A stretch of 64,000 nt of DNA from Amycolatopsis acidicola (GTDB lineage Bacteria > Actinomycetota > Actinomycetes > Mycobacteriales > Pseudonocardiaceae). The DNA is taken from the NCBI RefSeq assembly GCF_007713735.2, contig NZ_VMNW02000033.1, forward strand, positions 1 to 64,000, in the 5' to 3' direction. The translations under genes and the position numbers were made by a program. Numbering within the stretch: the first letter of the stretch is position 1; each line of letters opens with the position of its first letter. The notes under the pieces were generated by a model, which was given only the letters and a program-made list of their open reading frames with translations, was not told the origin of the DNA and ran no database searches. This document shows, piece after piece, positions 16,522 through 27,800 of this stretch.

Positions 16522-17514
16522 TTACTTCCCGCTCGCCTCGGAGATCTTCGGCACCAGCTGTCCCAGGGCCCATTCGAGGCTCACCGACGAAGGGAAAGCG
16601 ATCGCCTGGGCCAGCGCGGGTTCCAGCGGCAAATACGCGCCGCGCTCGACTACCGGCAGGTTGTTAAAGCCGGTGTTGGACGTGGCCACCTTGAGCGAGC
16701 TCGGCGAACCGGTCGCGAACAGCACGTTCGCGTCCAGCTGGGCCACGTTCTCCCAGCTCACGAGCGTGCGGCCGGGGATCGACGACGTCGGCATCGACTG
16801 GACCTGCGAGCTCAGCGTCATCCCGAGCTGGTCGAGGAACCGCGCCGACACGTCCTGCGTCGAGTTGACCGCGTACACGCCGCTGGCCTGCGGCGTGACC
16901 AGGAAGTTGTACGTCTTCCCTGCCAGCTCGGGGTGCGCGGTCTTCGCCGCCGCGATGTCGGCGTTCGTCTTCGTGATGATCTGCTCGGCCTGGTCGCTCT
17001 TGCCCAGCGCCTTCGCGATGTTCCGGGTCGAGGTCTCCCACGAATCGCTGTTGGGCGCGTCGGTGTAGGTCACGACCGGGGCGATCTGCGACAGCTGCTG
17101 ATAGCTCTCGCCCAGGTTGTAGTCCTTCGTGGCGACGATCAGGTCCGGCTTCAGCGCGGCCACCTGGTCGATCGGGTCGCTGCTGGAGGTGTCGAACAGC
17201 GTGGGCGTGTTCGAGCCCAGCGCCGGCTTCGTCCACGGCTCGATGCCGCCGTCGGCGGTGGCCACCTTCGCCATCCCGACCGGCGTCACGCCCAGGGACA
17301 GCGCGATGTCCGCGGACGTCCAGTCCATCGCCACCACGCGCTTCGGCTCGGCCGGGATGGTGGCGGTGCCGAGCTTGCCCTGCACGCTCACCGGGAACCC
17401 GGCCGACGCGGGTTGCGCGGTGCTGCTCTCGTCCAGGGAACTGTTGGTACACGCGGAAAGCGTCGCCACCAGCAGCCCGGCCAGCCCGGCCGTGACGATC
17501 TTGGTCAGTTTCAC
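16522..17514 (-). CDS. Iron-siderophore ABC substrate-binding lipoprotein (FepB/FhuD type)
   Basis: A 330-residue lipoprotein: signal peptide with lipobox TLSAC, then a class III binding fold (PKRVVAMDWTSADIALSLG, LKPDLIVATKDYN). It captures the ferric siderophore outside the membrane for the FecCD permeases encoded at 34787-36867. It is the last gene of the iron-regulated operon that begins with the NRPS, 62 bp after dhbB. The ligand is inferred to be the product of this locus. Confidence 0.88.
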   Translation of the reverse strand: MKLTKIVTAGLAGLLVATLSACTNSSLDESSTAQPASAGFPVSVQGKLGTATIPAEPKRVVAMDWTSADIALSLGVTPVGMAKVATADGGIEPWTKPALGSNTPTLFDTSSSDPIDQVAALKPDLIVATKDYNLGESYQQLSQIAPVVTYTDAPNSDSWETSTRNIAKALGKSDQAEQIITKTNADIAAAKTAHPELAGKTYNFLVTPQASGVYAVNSTQDVSARFLDQLGMTLSSQVQSMPTSSIPGRTLVSWENVAQLDANVLFATGSPSSLKVATSNTGFNNLPVVERGAYLPLEPALAQAIAFPSSVSLEWALGQLVPKISEASGK

Positions 17515-17576
17515 GGTCTACTCACTCTCGCTCCTGCTCACACTCGCCGGTGCCCGGCGAAGTCCGGAATCCGGGG

Positions 17577-18437
17577 TCACGCCACCCCCGCGGCCAGCCC
17601 CTCCTGCCAGCCGCGGATCGTCGGCACCCCCGCCAGCTGCACGAAGTTCACGTCCACGCCGAGCGCGCGCCACTGCTCGACCAGGTGGATGATCCGGATC
17701 GAGTCGAGCCCGTGCTCGCGCAGATCGTCATCGTCGGCCACCTCGTCTTCGGTCTCCAGGATCGCGAGCACGTCGGCGCGCAACCGCTCGGGCGTGAGCC
17801 CGCCCGACAGCTGCCCGAGCACGGTCGCGGTTTCGGTGACCGAGCCACACCTCCTTGCCGCGTAACGCAAAGCGAGCCGGTGCTCCTCCTCGGAGAAGTC
17901 CGCGACCGCGTCCGCGACGAGGAACGGCTGCACGTCCTGCATGAACGCGTCGCACGCGGTCAGCAGCACGCCGATGTGCGCGTAGACCCCGGTCACCAGC
18001 AGCTGGTCGCGGCCCCAGCCGTGCAGCCGCTCGCGCAGGTCGGTGCGCTGGAAAGCGCTGTAGCGCCACTTCGTCAGCACCACGTCGTCCGGCTGCGGGG
18101 CGAGGTCTTCGATCACGTCCTCGTGCTCGGGGATCGCCTTCAGCCCCGGGCCCCACAGCTCGGTCAGCAGCCGCCGGTCGGCAGGCTGCTGGTCGCCGGG
18201 CTGGGCGGAGAAGATCACCGGGATGCCCAGCCCCCGCGCCCGCGAGATGAGCCGCGCGATGTTGGGCACGACGGTCGCGAGCGGTTCGGCGTCGGCCTGG
18301 TAGGCGGCGAGGAAATACCGCTGCATGTCGTGCACCAGCAGCACGGCCCGGTCCGGCTCGGGCCGCCAGCGCACGGTGCTCGCCGGCAGCTCCGCCCCCG
18401 TCGGCACGGGATAGGGCGCGATGGTGGGCAATGACAT
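17577..18437 (-). CDS. dhbB: Isochorismatase with C-terminal aryl carrier domain
   Basis: A 286-residue EntB/DhbB homologue. The N-terminal isochorismatase domain (D37 in LLVHDMQ; LTKWRYSAF; TGVYAHIG) converts isochorismate to 2,3-dihydro-DHB. A C-terminal aryl carrier domain from about residue 210 has the phosphopantetheine serine S246 in HGLDSIRI. It receives DHB from DhbE and presents it to the first condensation domain of the NRPS. It lies 4 bp downstream of dhbE in the same operon. No phosphopantetheinyl transferase gene is present in the window. Confidence 0.92.
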   Translation of the reverse strand: MSLPTIAPYPVPTGAELPASTVRWRPEPDRAVLLVHDMQRYFLAAYQADAEPLATVVPNIARLISRARGLGIPVIFSAQPGDQQPADRRLLTELWGPGLKAIPEHEDVIEDLAPQPDDVVLTKWRYSAFQRTDLRERLHGWGRDQLLVTGVYAHIGVLLTACDAFMQDVQPFLVADAVADFSEEEHRLALRYAARRCGSVTETATVLGQLSGGLTPERLRADVLAILETEDEVADDDDLREHGLDSIRIIHLVEQWRALGVDVNFVQLAGVPTIRGWQEGLAAGVA

Positions 18438-18441
18438 GGTT

Positions 18442-20058
18442 CTACTGATCCTTTCGTTGCAACGCCTGGGAAATCGCCCGCCGGAGCGCGCTCCGGCCGA
18501 CCTTGCCCACCGGCGTGTGCGGGAACTCGTCGACCACGCGGACGAGATCGGGCACCTTGTAGGCCGCGAGGCCGCGGGCGGTGAGGAACCGCTTCAGTTC
18601 GATCGGGCGCGGTTTGGTGTCCCCGGCCGGGATGACGAACGCGCAGGTGCGCTCGCCGAGGTATTCGTCGGGGATCGGGACGACCGCGGCGTCGTGCACG
18701 GATTCGTGTGCCAGCAGGTGGTTCTCGACCTCCTCGGCCGCGATCTTCTCGCCGCCGCGGTTGATCTGCTCCTTCGCGCGCCCCTCGACCACGAGATAGC
18801 CGTCCGCGGTACGGGAGACGATGTCGCCGGTGCGGTAGAACCCGTCTGCGGTGAACGCCTCTTCGTTGTGCTCGGGCGCGCGGTAGTAGCCGCGGATGGT
18901 GTACGGGCCACGGGTGAGCAGATGCCCGGGCCGACCTTCCGGGACCTCCTGGCCGGAGTCGTCGAGGATGCGGATCTCGTCCGCCTCCGAAATCGGCCTG
19001 CCCTGCGTTCCGGTCACGATGTCGTCCGGGTCGTCGTAGCGGGTGTAGTTGACCAGCCCCTCGGCCATGCCGAACACCTGCTGCAACCGCACACCCAGCT
19101 CCGGGCGCACGCGGCGCGCGGATTCCACGCCGAACTTCGCCCCGCCCACCTGGAGCACCCGCAGCGACGACAGGTCACGGCTGGTGGGCAACGCGGCGAG
19201 CCACGCCAGCGCCAGCGGCGGCACCGCGGCCGTGATCGTCACGCGCTCGCGCTCGATCAGCTCGAACACCGTGCCGGGGGTGGGATCCTTGGCCAGCACG
19301 ACCGTACCGCCGGCGTAGAACACGCCGAGCGAACCGGGCGAGCTCATCGGGAAGTTGTGCGCGCACGGCAGCGCGACCAGGTAAACCGACTCCGGCGTCA
19401 GCTCACAGATCCGCGCGCTTTCCCTGACGCTGTAAAGGTAATCGTCGTGGGTGCGCGGGATCAGCTTGGGCGTGCCGGTGCTGCCGCCGGACAGCTGCAG
19501 GAAAGCCAGGTCCGAAGGCTCCGGCGCGGGCGGTTCCTCCCCCGGCGGCACGCGCAGGTCGTCGAACGGGACGAACCCGCCCGCTTCGCCGACCATGATC
19601 ACCGTGCGCAGGGCGGGAACCGTTGCGCTCACCTGCTCGGCGAGTTCGGTGTAGTCGTAGCCCTCGTGCTCGCGCGCCACGATGTACGCGGTGGCCTCGG
19701 TGTGCCGGCAGAAGTAGCCGATCTCCGAGTAGCGGTGCGCGGGCAGCGCGAACACCGGGATGGCGCCGAGCCGGAACAGCGCGAACACGGTTTCGTAGAA
19801 CTCCGCGATGTTCGGCAGCTGCAGGACCACCCGGTCGCCGCGCTCGATGCCCAGCCGCCGCAGCCCTTCGGCCACGCCGCGCGAGCGGAAGTCCAGTTCG
19901 GAGTAGGTCCAGCGCCGGTCACCGTCGACGACCGCGATCCGCCCGCCGTACGCGGCGACCGAAGCCGAAAGCATGTCCCCCAACGTCTGCCCGGTCCAGT
20001 ACCCGGCGGCCCGGTAGCGCTCCGCGAACTCCTCGGGGAACCCGGGAAAGTCCGTCAT
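18442..20058 (-). CDS. dhbE: 2,3-dihydroxybenzoate-AMP ligase
   Basis: A 538-residue ANL-superfamily adenylating enzyme that activates DHB as an adenylate and loads the DhbB carrier domain. Core motifs include SGGSTGTPKLIPRTHDDY, the FGMAEGLVNYTR region and the hinge/catalytic Lys segment (GRAKEQINRGGEKIAAEEVE). Start ATG 20058 shares ATGA with the stop of the isochorismate synthase gene. Aryl specificity follows from close EntE/DhbE likeness and the dhb context; salicylate is less likely because dhbA is present. Confidence 0.92.
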   Translation of the reverse strand: MTDFPGFPEEFAERYRAAGYWTGQTLGDMLSASVAAYGGRIAVVDGDRRWTYSELDFRSRGVAEGLRRLGIERGDRVVLQLPNIAEFYETVFALFRLGAIPVFALPAHRYSEIGYFCRHTEATAYIVAREHEGYDYTELAEQVSATVPALRTVIMVGEAGGFVPFDDLRVPPGEEPPAPEPSDLAFLQLSGGSTGTPKLIPRTHDDYLYSVRESARICELTPESVYLVALPCAHNFPMSSPGSLGVFYAGGTVVLAKDPTPGTVFELIERERVTITAAVPPLALAWLAALPTSRDLSSLRVLQVGGAKFGVESARRVRPELGVRLQQVFGMAEGLVNYTRYDDPDDIVTGTQGRPISEADEIRILDDSGQEVPEGRPGHLLTRGPYTIRGYYRAPEHNEEAFTADGFYRTGDIVSRTADGYLVVEGRAKEQINRGGEKIAAEEVENHLLAHESVHDAAVVPIPDEYLGERTCAFVIPAGDTKPRPIELKRFLTARGLAAYKVPDLVRVVDEFPHTPVGKVGRSALRRAISQALQRKDQ

Positions 20059-21164
20059 GACCTGCCTCCCATCGCCCGCAGCAACGTCCCGAACTTCGCC
20101 TCGGTCTCGTCCAGCTCGGCGTCCGGCTCGGAGTCCGCCACGATCCCGCCGCCCGCGAACAGGCGCATCTTCGGCCCGGCGATCTCGGCGCAGCGGATGG
20201 CCACCGCCCATTCCCCGTCACCGTGTTCGTCGACCCAGCCGACCGCGCCCGCGTAGTAGCCGCGGTCGAAGCACTCCAGCTCGCCGATCACCTCGCGGGC
20301 GGCGGCGGTCGGTGTGCCGCAGACGGCGGGGGTCGGGTGCAATGCCTGCGCCAGCTCCAGCGCCGTCACGCCGGGGTCGCGCAGCCTGCCGGAGATCTCC
20401 GTCCCGATGTGCCACATGACGGGCGTGCCCACGACGGACGGCTCGGCGGGCACGTCGAGCTTCCGGCAGAACGGGCGCAGCGTCTCCACCACCTGCTCGA
20501 CGACGATCGCGTGCTCGCCACGGTCCTTTTTGGACGAGAGCAGCCCCGCCGCGGCTTCCTTGTCCCGCACCGGGTCCGCGGAGCGGCGGGCCGACCCGGC
20601 GAGCGGGTGCGAGCGCACGAGCGTGCCGTTGCGGGAGACGAGCAGCTCGGGGCTGGCACCCACGAACGTCGCCCCGGGCAACTCGGTCGCGAAGTGGTAC
20701 GCGAAGGGGTTGTCCCCCACCAGGTTCCGCAGGATCACCTCGGTCGGCACCGCGCCCGCGAACTCCGTCTCCAGTGTGCGGGCGAGCACCACCTTCCGCA
20801 GTTCCGGCGTCTCCCGGATCCGCCGCACCGCCTCGGCCACGGCGGCGCGATGCCCGTCCGGGCCCGGCACCGCGCCGGTGCGCAGCGCGACGGACATCGG
20901 CACCTGCACCGTGTCGGCCCGCAGCGGGCCCGCGGCACGCAGGGTTTTCGGGATGAGCACGGCGGCTTCCCCGCCGGTGAACGGGATCGCGCCCAGCGCC
21001 ACCGGCACCTCGGACTCGGCGAGGCGCTCGGCGACGGAGCCCGCGAGCCCGTCCGCCTCGGTGAAGGTCTCGTCGGCGCCGTTGGCGAGCAGCGTGCGTT
21101 CCTTGCCCGCGAAGAAGACGTCCGGCTGGCGGTAGTCCCGCAGCAGCCCGTCGGCAGTGTGCAT
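20055..21164 (-). CDS. dhbC: Isochorismate synthase
   Basis: A 369-residue chorismate-utilising enzyme of the EntC/DhbC group. Characteristic segments are FVGASPELLVSR, RSHPLAGSARR, EHAIVVEQVVETL and HPTPAVCGTPT. It commits chorismate to DHB synthesis. Two in-frame ATGs compete: 21170 abuts GGGAGG directly, while 21164 has 6-nt spacing from it. I chose 21164. It is coupled to the dhbA stop in either case. Confidence 0.92.
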   Translation of the reverse strand: MHTADGLLRDYRQPDVFFAGKERTLLANGADETFTEADGLAGSVAERLAESEVPVALGAIPFTGGEAAVLIPKTLRAAGPLRADTVQVPMSVALRTGAVPGPDGHRAAVAEAVRRIRETPELRKVVLARTLETEFAGAVPTEVILRNLVGDNPFAYHFATELPGATFVGASPELLVSRNGTLVRSHPLAGSARRSADPVRDKEAAAGLLSSKKDRGEHAIVVEQVVETLRPFCRKLDVPAEPSVVGTPVMWHIGTEISGRLRDPGVTALELAQALHPTPAVCGTPTAAAREVIGELECFDRGYYAGAVGWVDEHGDGEWAVAIRCAEIAGPKMRLFAGGGIVADSEPDAELDETEAKFGTLLRAMGGRS

Positions 21165-21166
21165 TC

Positions 21167-21874
21167 TCATCCTCCCAGCGCCGCCCCGCCGTCGACGAGC
21201 AGTTCCTGCATCGTGATGTGGCCGGCGGCCGGGGAGCCGAGGAACAGCACGGCGTCGGCGATGTCCCGCGGGGTGGCGATCTTGCGCAGCGGGATGCCCA
21301 CCTTGTACGCCGCGGGCGCACCGTCCACGAAGGACTCCAGCGGGGTGTCCATCCCGCCCAGCATCGGGGTGTCGGTGGAGCCGGGGGCGACCACGTTGCA
21401 GCGGATGCCGTACCCGGCCAGCTCCAGCCCGAGCGATTTGGTGAACATCGTCGCGGCCGCCTTCGACGCGGCGTAGCCCGCCATGTCCTGGCGCGGCACG
21501 GCACCGGCGTTCGAGCTGACCGTGATGATCGCGCCCGCGCGGCGCGGGATCATCCGCCGCGCCACGGCGCGGGAAACCACGAACACGCCCGTGGTGTTGA
21601 CCGCGAACAGCGCCGCCCAGTCCTCGTCACTCAGGTCCACGACCGGGCCCGTGCGGAGGATGCCCGCGACGTTGGCCAGCGTGTCGATCGGCCCGTGCCG
21701 GTCCTCGATCTCCGCCACCGCCCGCTCGACGGCGGCCGGGTCGGTCACGTCCAGCTCGACACCGTCCACAACGGACTCGCGGTCCGCGCGCACGACGACG
21801 TGCCCGGCCTTTTCGAAGGCTTCCGCGACCGCCGAGCCGATGCCGCCCGCGGCACCGGTGACCAGGACCGTCAT
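21167..21874 (-). CDS. dhbA: 2,3-dihydro-2,3-dihydroxybenzoate dehydrogenase
   Basis: A 235-residue short-chain dehydrogenase. The NAD-binding motif is TGAAGGIG (residues 6-13) and the catalytic residues S120/S121, Y134 and K138 lie in YAASK. It performs the last step to 2,3-dihydroxybenzoate. Its presence distinguishes a DHB pathway from a salicylate one. ATG 21874 overlaps the NRPS stop as ATGA. Confidence 0.9.
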   Translation of the reverse strand: MTVLVTGAAGGIGSAVAEAFEKAGHVVVRADRESVVDGVELDVTDPAAVERAVAEIEDRHGPIDTLANVAGILRTGPVVDLSDEDWAALFAVNTTGVFVVSRAVARRMIPRRAGAIITVSSNAGAVPRQDMAGYAASKAAATMFTKSLGLELAGYGIRCNVVAPGSTDTPMLGGMDTPLESFVDGAPAAYKVGIPLRKIATPRDIADAVLFLGSPAAGHITMQELLVDGGAALGG

Positions 21875-24800
21875 CGGGCCAGCCTCTTCTCCAGCGCGCG
21901 CCCGATCAGGGCCAGCGGCCCGGTCTGGCACATGTCCTTGTGCTCACAGGCAATGTCCACGTTCTCGATCTCTCCCGCGATGTAGGGTGCCCAGTCCTTG
22001 GCGGACAGCGCCGGATCCACCGGGTTCACGGTGGCGGTGAAGAAGAACAGGTCGCCGCGGAACACCCGGTGCCGCACCGACTGCTGCAGCGGAGCAGAGT
22101 TGACGAAGGTGTTCATCACGGCGGTGATCGACGAACTGTCCAATTCGGACAGCACCCCGCCCTGGTCGGCGACGACGCGCTGCACGGTTTCGCGGTCCAG
22201 TGGCCCCTCCGGCAGCGTCTCGAGGTCGTAGTGCGACATGTAGAGCAGGGACCGCAGGGCCTGCTGTTCGTGGTCGTCGGCGAGCTTTTCCCACGGGTAG
22301 GCCGGATACGAGTCCAGCATCGCGAGCAGCCCGACCTCCTCGCCCGCGTCCTGCAGCAGGGTCGCCATCGTGTGCGCGACCACCCCGCCGAAGGACCAGC
22401 CCACCAGCCGGTACGGGCCGTGCGGCTGGATTTCCCGCACCCGCGTCAGATATTCGGCGGCCATCTCCTCCATCGACGACGCCACCGGACGGGACTCGTC
22501 CAGCCCGCGCGCCTGAAGCGCGTACACCGGTGTGTCGGTGTCGAGGTGCTTGCGCAGCCCGGCGAACGGCCAGCCGAGCCCGGATGCCGGGTGCAGGCAG
22601 AACACCGGCGGCCGGGTGCCTTCGGTGCGGAACGGCAGCAGCATGCCGAGCGCGTTCTTGCCCGTGGTCGCCGACTCGCTGGCCAGGTGCGCGGCGAGGG
22701 TTTCGACCGTGGGTTTGAGGAACAGGTCCAGCATCGGCACGCCGTGGCCCAGCTCGCGCTGCAACGCCGTCTGCACACGGGCCAGCACGAGCGAATGCCC
22801 GCCGAGGTCGAAGAAGTTGTCGCGCACGCCGATGTCCGGTACGCCGAGGGTGTCCGACCAGATGCTCGCGATCAGCTTTTCGGCTTCCGTGCGAGGCGCC
22901 ACGTGCTCGTCGGCCCGGCGCGGTTGCACCGCGATGTCCGGCAACGCCTTGCGATCCACCTTGCCCGAGGGCATCAGCGGGTACTCGTCGAGGAACACCA
23001 GCGCCGCCGGGACCATGTGCGCGGGCAGCTGCGTCCCGAGCCACTGCCGCACTTCTTCCGGCTCCACGGCTTCGCCCTCGCCGATGCAGTACGCGGCCAG
23101 CTCGCCCGAGCGGACCACGACCACGGCCTGGCGCACGCCGGGATGCCGGGCGAGCGTCGCCTCGATCTCCTCCGGTTCCAGCCGCATCCCGTGGATCTTG
23201 ACCTGGTTGTCGATCCGGCCGAGGAACTCGATGTTGCCGTCCGGCCGGTAGCGGGCGAGGTCGCCGGTGGCGTAAAGCCGCGCGCCCGGCTTGCCGGAGA
23301 ACGGGTCCGGAATGAACTTTTCGGCCGTGCGCTCGGGATCCCCAAGGTAGCCGCGAGCGAGCTGCACGCCCCCGATGTGCAGCTGGCCCGCGACGCCGAT
23401 GGGAACCGGGTTGCCCGCCGCGTCGAGGATGTAGACGCTGTTGTTGGGGTTGGGCCGGCCGATCGTGATCCCCTGGCTGGGGTCCTGCCCGCGGTAGACC
23501 TGGCAGGTGACCCCGATGGTGGCTTCGGCGGGGCCGTAGCCGTGGTACATCGTGGCGTCGATGCGCTCGGTGAAGCGCCGGTACAGCTGGGGCGTAAGGA
23601 CTTCCCCGCCGCACCAGACGTGCCGCAGCGAACGGCCGGCGTCCACCACCTCGTCGCGCTCGAGCATCAGCTCCAGCATCGTGGACACGAGGTAGACGAA
23701 ACTGACGCGCTGCTCGGCGATGAGGTCGAGCAGGTACGAGACATCGCGCTCGCCGCCCTGCACCGCGACCACGAGCCGCGCGCCGGAAACCAGCGGCAGG
23801 AAGATCTCGTTGACGGAGATGTCGAAACTCAGCGGCGCCTTGTACAGCACGGCGTCGTCGTGCTTCAGGCCGAGCAGGCCGACCTGCCAGGGCAGCCGGT
23901 TGCTGACCGGGAGGTGCTCGATCATCGCGCCCTTGGGGGCACCGGTCGAGCCCGAGGTGTAGATGACGTAGGCGAGATTGTCCATTCCGGCCTGGCGCGG
24001 CAGGTCCTCGCCCGGATAGCCGTCCAGCTCCACCCGGTCGACCTCGACGACGGGCCTGCCGAGTTCGGGCAGGCTCGCGGAAACCTCGCTGTCGGAGACG
24101 ATCGCGGCGAGGTCCGCGCCGGTGGCGATGCCGGTGATGCGGTCGGCGGGCCAGGCGGACTCCAGCGGTACGAAGGCGCCGCCCGCCTTCAGCACGGCGA
24201 GCAGGCCGACCACCTGGTGCGCCGAGCGCGGCAGGTGGATGCCGACTGTCCTTTCCGGACCGACGCCGAGTTCCATCAGGTGCCGGGCCAGCCGGTTCGC
24301 GCGGGTGTTCAGCTCGGCGTAGGTGAGTTCCCCGCCCTCGAACACCACCGCGACCGCTTCGGGGGTCTTGCGGACCTGGTCCTCGATCATCTCCGGCAGG
24401 GTGCGGGGAGTGATCGGCGCGCCGGTGTCGTTCCAGGTGTGCACGATCAGCTCGCGCTCTTCGTCGCCGAGAACGTCCACTGTGCTCAGCCGGCGGCCCG
24501 GGTCCTCGGCGAATCCGCGCAGGACACGGAGGAACTGGTCGCTGAACCGCCGGACCGTCCGTTCGTCGAACAGATCGGTGGCGTACTCCAGCGCGCCCGC
24601 GATCCCGGCTTCGCCCTCGGCCAGGTTCAGCGTGAGGTCGAACTTTTCGGTCCCGGTGTGCACGGGCCGCGGGTCCGCGGTGAGGTCCGGCGTCCACTGC
24701 TGCTCGCCGCGCGCGGTGCCGAAGGAGAGCATGACCTGGAACAACGGATGCCGGTCCGGGGTACGCACCGGGTTGCACGCCTCCACCACGCGGTCGAACG

Positions 24801-27800
24801 GCGTCTCCTGATGCGCGTACGCCGCGAGGTCGGTCTCCGCCACGCGGGCCAGCAGCTCGGTGAACGCCGGGTCGCCGGAGGTGTCGGTGCGCAGCACCAG
24901 GGTGTTGACGAAGAAGCCGACGAGGTCGTGCAAAGCGGCGTCGGTGCGGGCCGCGACCGGGGTGCCGATCGGGATGTCCGTCCCGGCGCCGAGCCTGGTC
25001 AGCAGCGCCGCGAAAGCCGCGTGCAGCACCATGAACACGCTGACCCCGCGCTCGGCGGCCAGCTCGCGCAGCCGCGCGTGCAACTCCGTGCCGAGCGCCA
25101 GCGGGACCTGGCCGCCCCGGTTGCTCGCCTCGGCCGGGCGGGGCCGGTCGGTGGGGAGGTCTAGCCGTTCCGGCAGCCCGGAAAGCGCTTCCCGCCAGTA
25201 GGCGAGGTCGCGTTCGGACACCTGGTCGAGCAGTTCCCGTTGCCAGAGCGTGTAATCGGCGTACTGCACCGGCAGCGGCCGCCAGTCCGGCGCCGCGTCC
25301 TTCAGGCGGGCCGTGTAGGCGGCGGCGAGGTCGTCGGTCAGCGGCCGCAACGACCAGTCGTCCCCGGCGATGTGGTGCAGGCACAGCACGAGCACATGCC
25401 GCTCCGGCGTCACGCGGAACAGCTTGGCGCGGATCGGGGCCTCGTTGGCGAGGTCGAAGCCCTGCCTTGCGGCCGCGCCGATCGCTTCGGGCAGCGCGGC
25501 TTCCTCGATGTCCACAAGGGACAGTTCCGGGTCCGCCCCGGCCGCGATCGACTGGTACGGCTTGCCCTGGCGCGCGGGGAACGTGGTGCGCAGTGCTTCG
25601 TGCCTGCCGACGACGTCGCGCAGCGCCTCGATGAGCGCGCCGACGTCGACCGGGCCGGACAGCTCGACCGACAGGGGCAGGTTGTAGGTGGCGCTCGGCC
25701 CCTCCATCCGGTTCAGGAACCAGAGTCGTTGCTGCGCGGCGGAAGGCTCCAGCCGCTCGGGCCGCTCCATGCTCCGCAGTGCCGGGCGCCGGACCGGGTC
25801 GAGGCGGCGGGCCAGCCGGGCGGGCGTCGACTCGGTGAACACGGTCCGGATGTCGAGTTCGGCGTTCAGCACCGCGCGGACCCGGCTGATCAGCCTGGTC
25901 GCCAGGAGGGAATGGCCGCCGAGGGCGAAGAAGTCGTCGTCCGCGCCGACACGGGGCACGCCGAGGATCTCCTCGAACACCCCGCACAGCGCCTGCTCGG
26001 CCGGGGTGAGGCCGCGGCGGGGCCCTTGCCCCTCCGGCGCCGGGAGCGCGGCGCGGTCGAGCTTTCCGTTGGGGGTCAACGGAAGATGGGGCACCACGAG
26101 AGCGGCGGCGGGCAGCATGTGGTCGGGCAGCAGGCCCGCGAGCCCGGCCCGCAGCGACTCCGGAGTCAGCTCCGCGCCCGCGCGCGGCACGGCGTAGCAG
26201 AGCAGCCGCGGGCCGTCGTCGACCACGACGGCGGCGTCGGCGACGTCCGGCAGCGAGAGGGCGGCGGCGGTCACTTCGCCCGGCTCGATGCGGTAGCCGC
26301 GGATCTTGACCTGGTCGTCGCCGCGCCCGCGGTATTCGAGCCGGCCTTCGGCGGTCCACCGGGCGAGGTCGCCGGTCACGTACATCCGCGCACCGGCGGG
26401 CCCGAACGGGTCCGGCACGAATCGTTCGGCGGTCAGCTCCGGTTTGTTCAGGTAGCCCAGGCTGAGCCCGGCGCCGCCGACGTGCAGCTCACCGGTAACC
26501 CCGGGTGGGACCGGGTGGCCGAACCGGTCGAGCACGTACACGCGCAGGTCCGGGATCGGCTCGCCGATGATGCTCTCGGGCCCGTCGGACGCGCTCAGCT
26601 CGTGGTAGGTGACGTGCACCGTGGTTTCGGTGATGCCGTACATGTTGACCAGCCGCGGCTTGCGGTCGCCGTGCACGCGGAACCATTCGCGCAGCCGCGC
26701 GGGCTCCAGCGCCTCGCCGCCGAAGATCACCGTGCGCAGCGCCGGCAGGTCCGCCGGTTGCTCGGCCAGCTGGTAGAACGCGGACGGGGTCTGGTTGAGC
26801 ACCGTTACGCCCTCGCGCGCCAGTAGCGCTCGCAGCTCCCCCGGCGCGCGGGCGACGTCGTGCGGCACCACGACAAGGCGCCCGCCGTGCCCGAGCGCGC
26901 CCCACAGTTCCCACACGGAGAAGTCGAAGGCGTAGGAGTGCAGCAGGGCCCACACGTCCTCGTTCCCGAATTCGAACCAGTGCCGGGTGGAGTCGAGCAG
27001 GCGCACGACGTTCGAATGCGGCACCACCACGCCCTTGGGCTTCCCGGTGGAACCCGAGGTGTAGATCACGTACGCGGGATCGCCGGGGGCGATGGACACT
27101 TCCGGCGCGCTCGCCGGGAATCCGTCCAGGTCGCCGAGTTCGTTGAGCACGAGTACCGGCTCGGCGTCCTCGATCATGTACGCGAGGCGCTCGGCCGGAT
27201 AGCCGGGATCGAGCGGCAGGTACGCGGCGCCCGCCTTGAGTACGCCGAGGATCGCCACCACGAGGTCGGCCGAACGCGGCAGGCTGAGCGCCACGATCGC
27301 GCCCGGGCCCGCGCCGTCCCGGCGCAGCCGGTGGGCCAGCCGGTTGGCCCGCGCGTCCAGCTCGGCGTAGGTGAGGGTGTCGTCGCCGGTCGAAACGGCA
27401 ATCCGGGCTGCCGATCCGGCAACCACCTCGGCGAAGCGGCCGGTCAGCGTGCGTTCGGCGGGCTCGACGCTCGCCCCCGCCGTGAGCTTCTCCCGCTCAC
27501 CGGGCAGCAGAACGTCCAAATCGGACAGACGCGGATCCCCGGTGGCGAATGCGTCCAGGAAGACCGAAAACCGCTTCGCCATGTCTTGCAAGGACTCTTC
27601 GTCATAGACGTCCGGATTGGCGTGGAAGGTGAGCACGATGCTGCCGCCGCTGTCCCGGTGCGCCGTCACCGAAAGCTCGTCGACCGGCCCCGAGGACACG
27701 TAGCGCGTCTCCCCGCGGCAATCACCGAACCTGAGCGAGGGCACCGGCGGCCGGATGTTGACCAGCGGGCCGCACAACCGGTTCCCACTCCCTGAGAGGC

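Noticed and set aside
16188..16667. Open frames of about 100-150 residues with heptapeptide repeats across the 21-bp arrays
   Set aside because: The 21-bp unit is a multiple of three, so all frames stay open on both strands; no ribosome site and overlap with the binding-protein gene.
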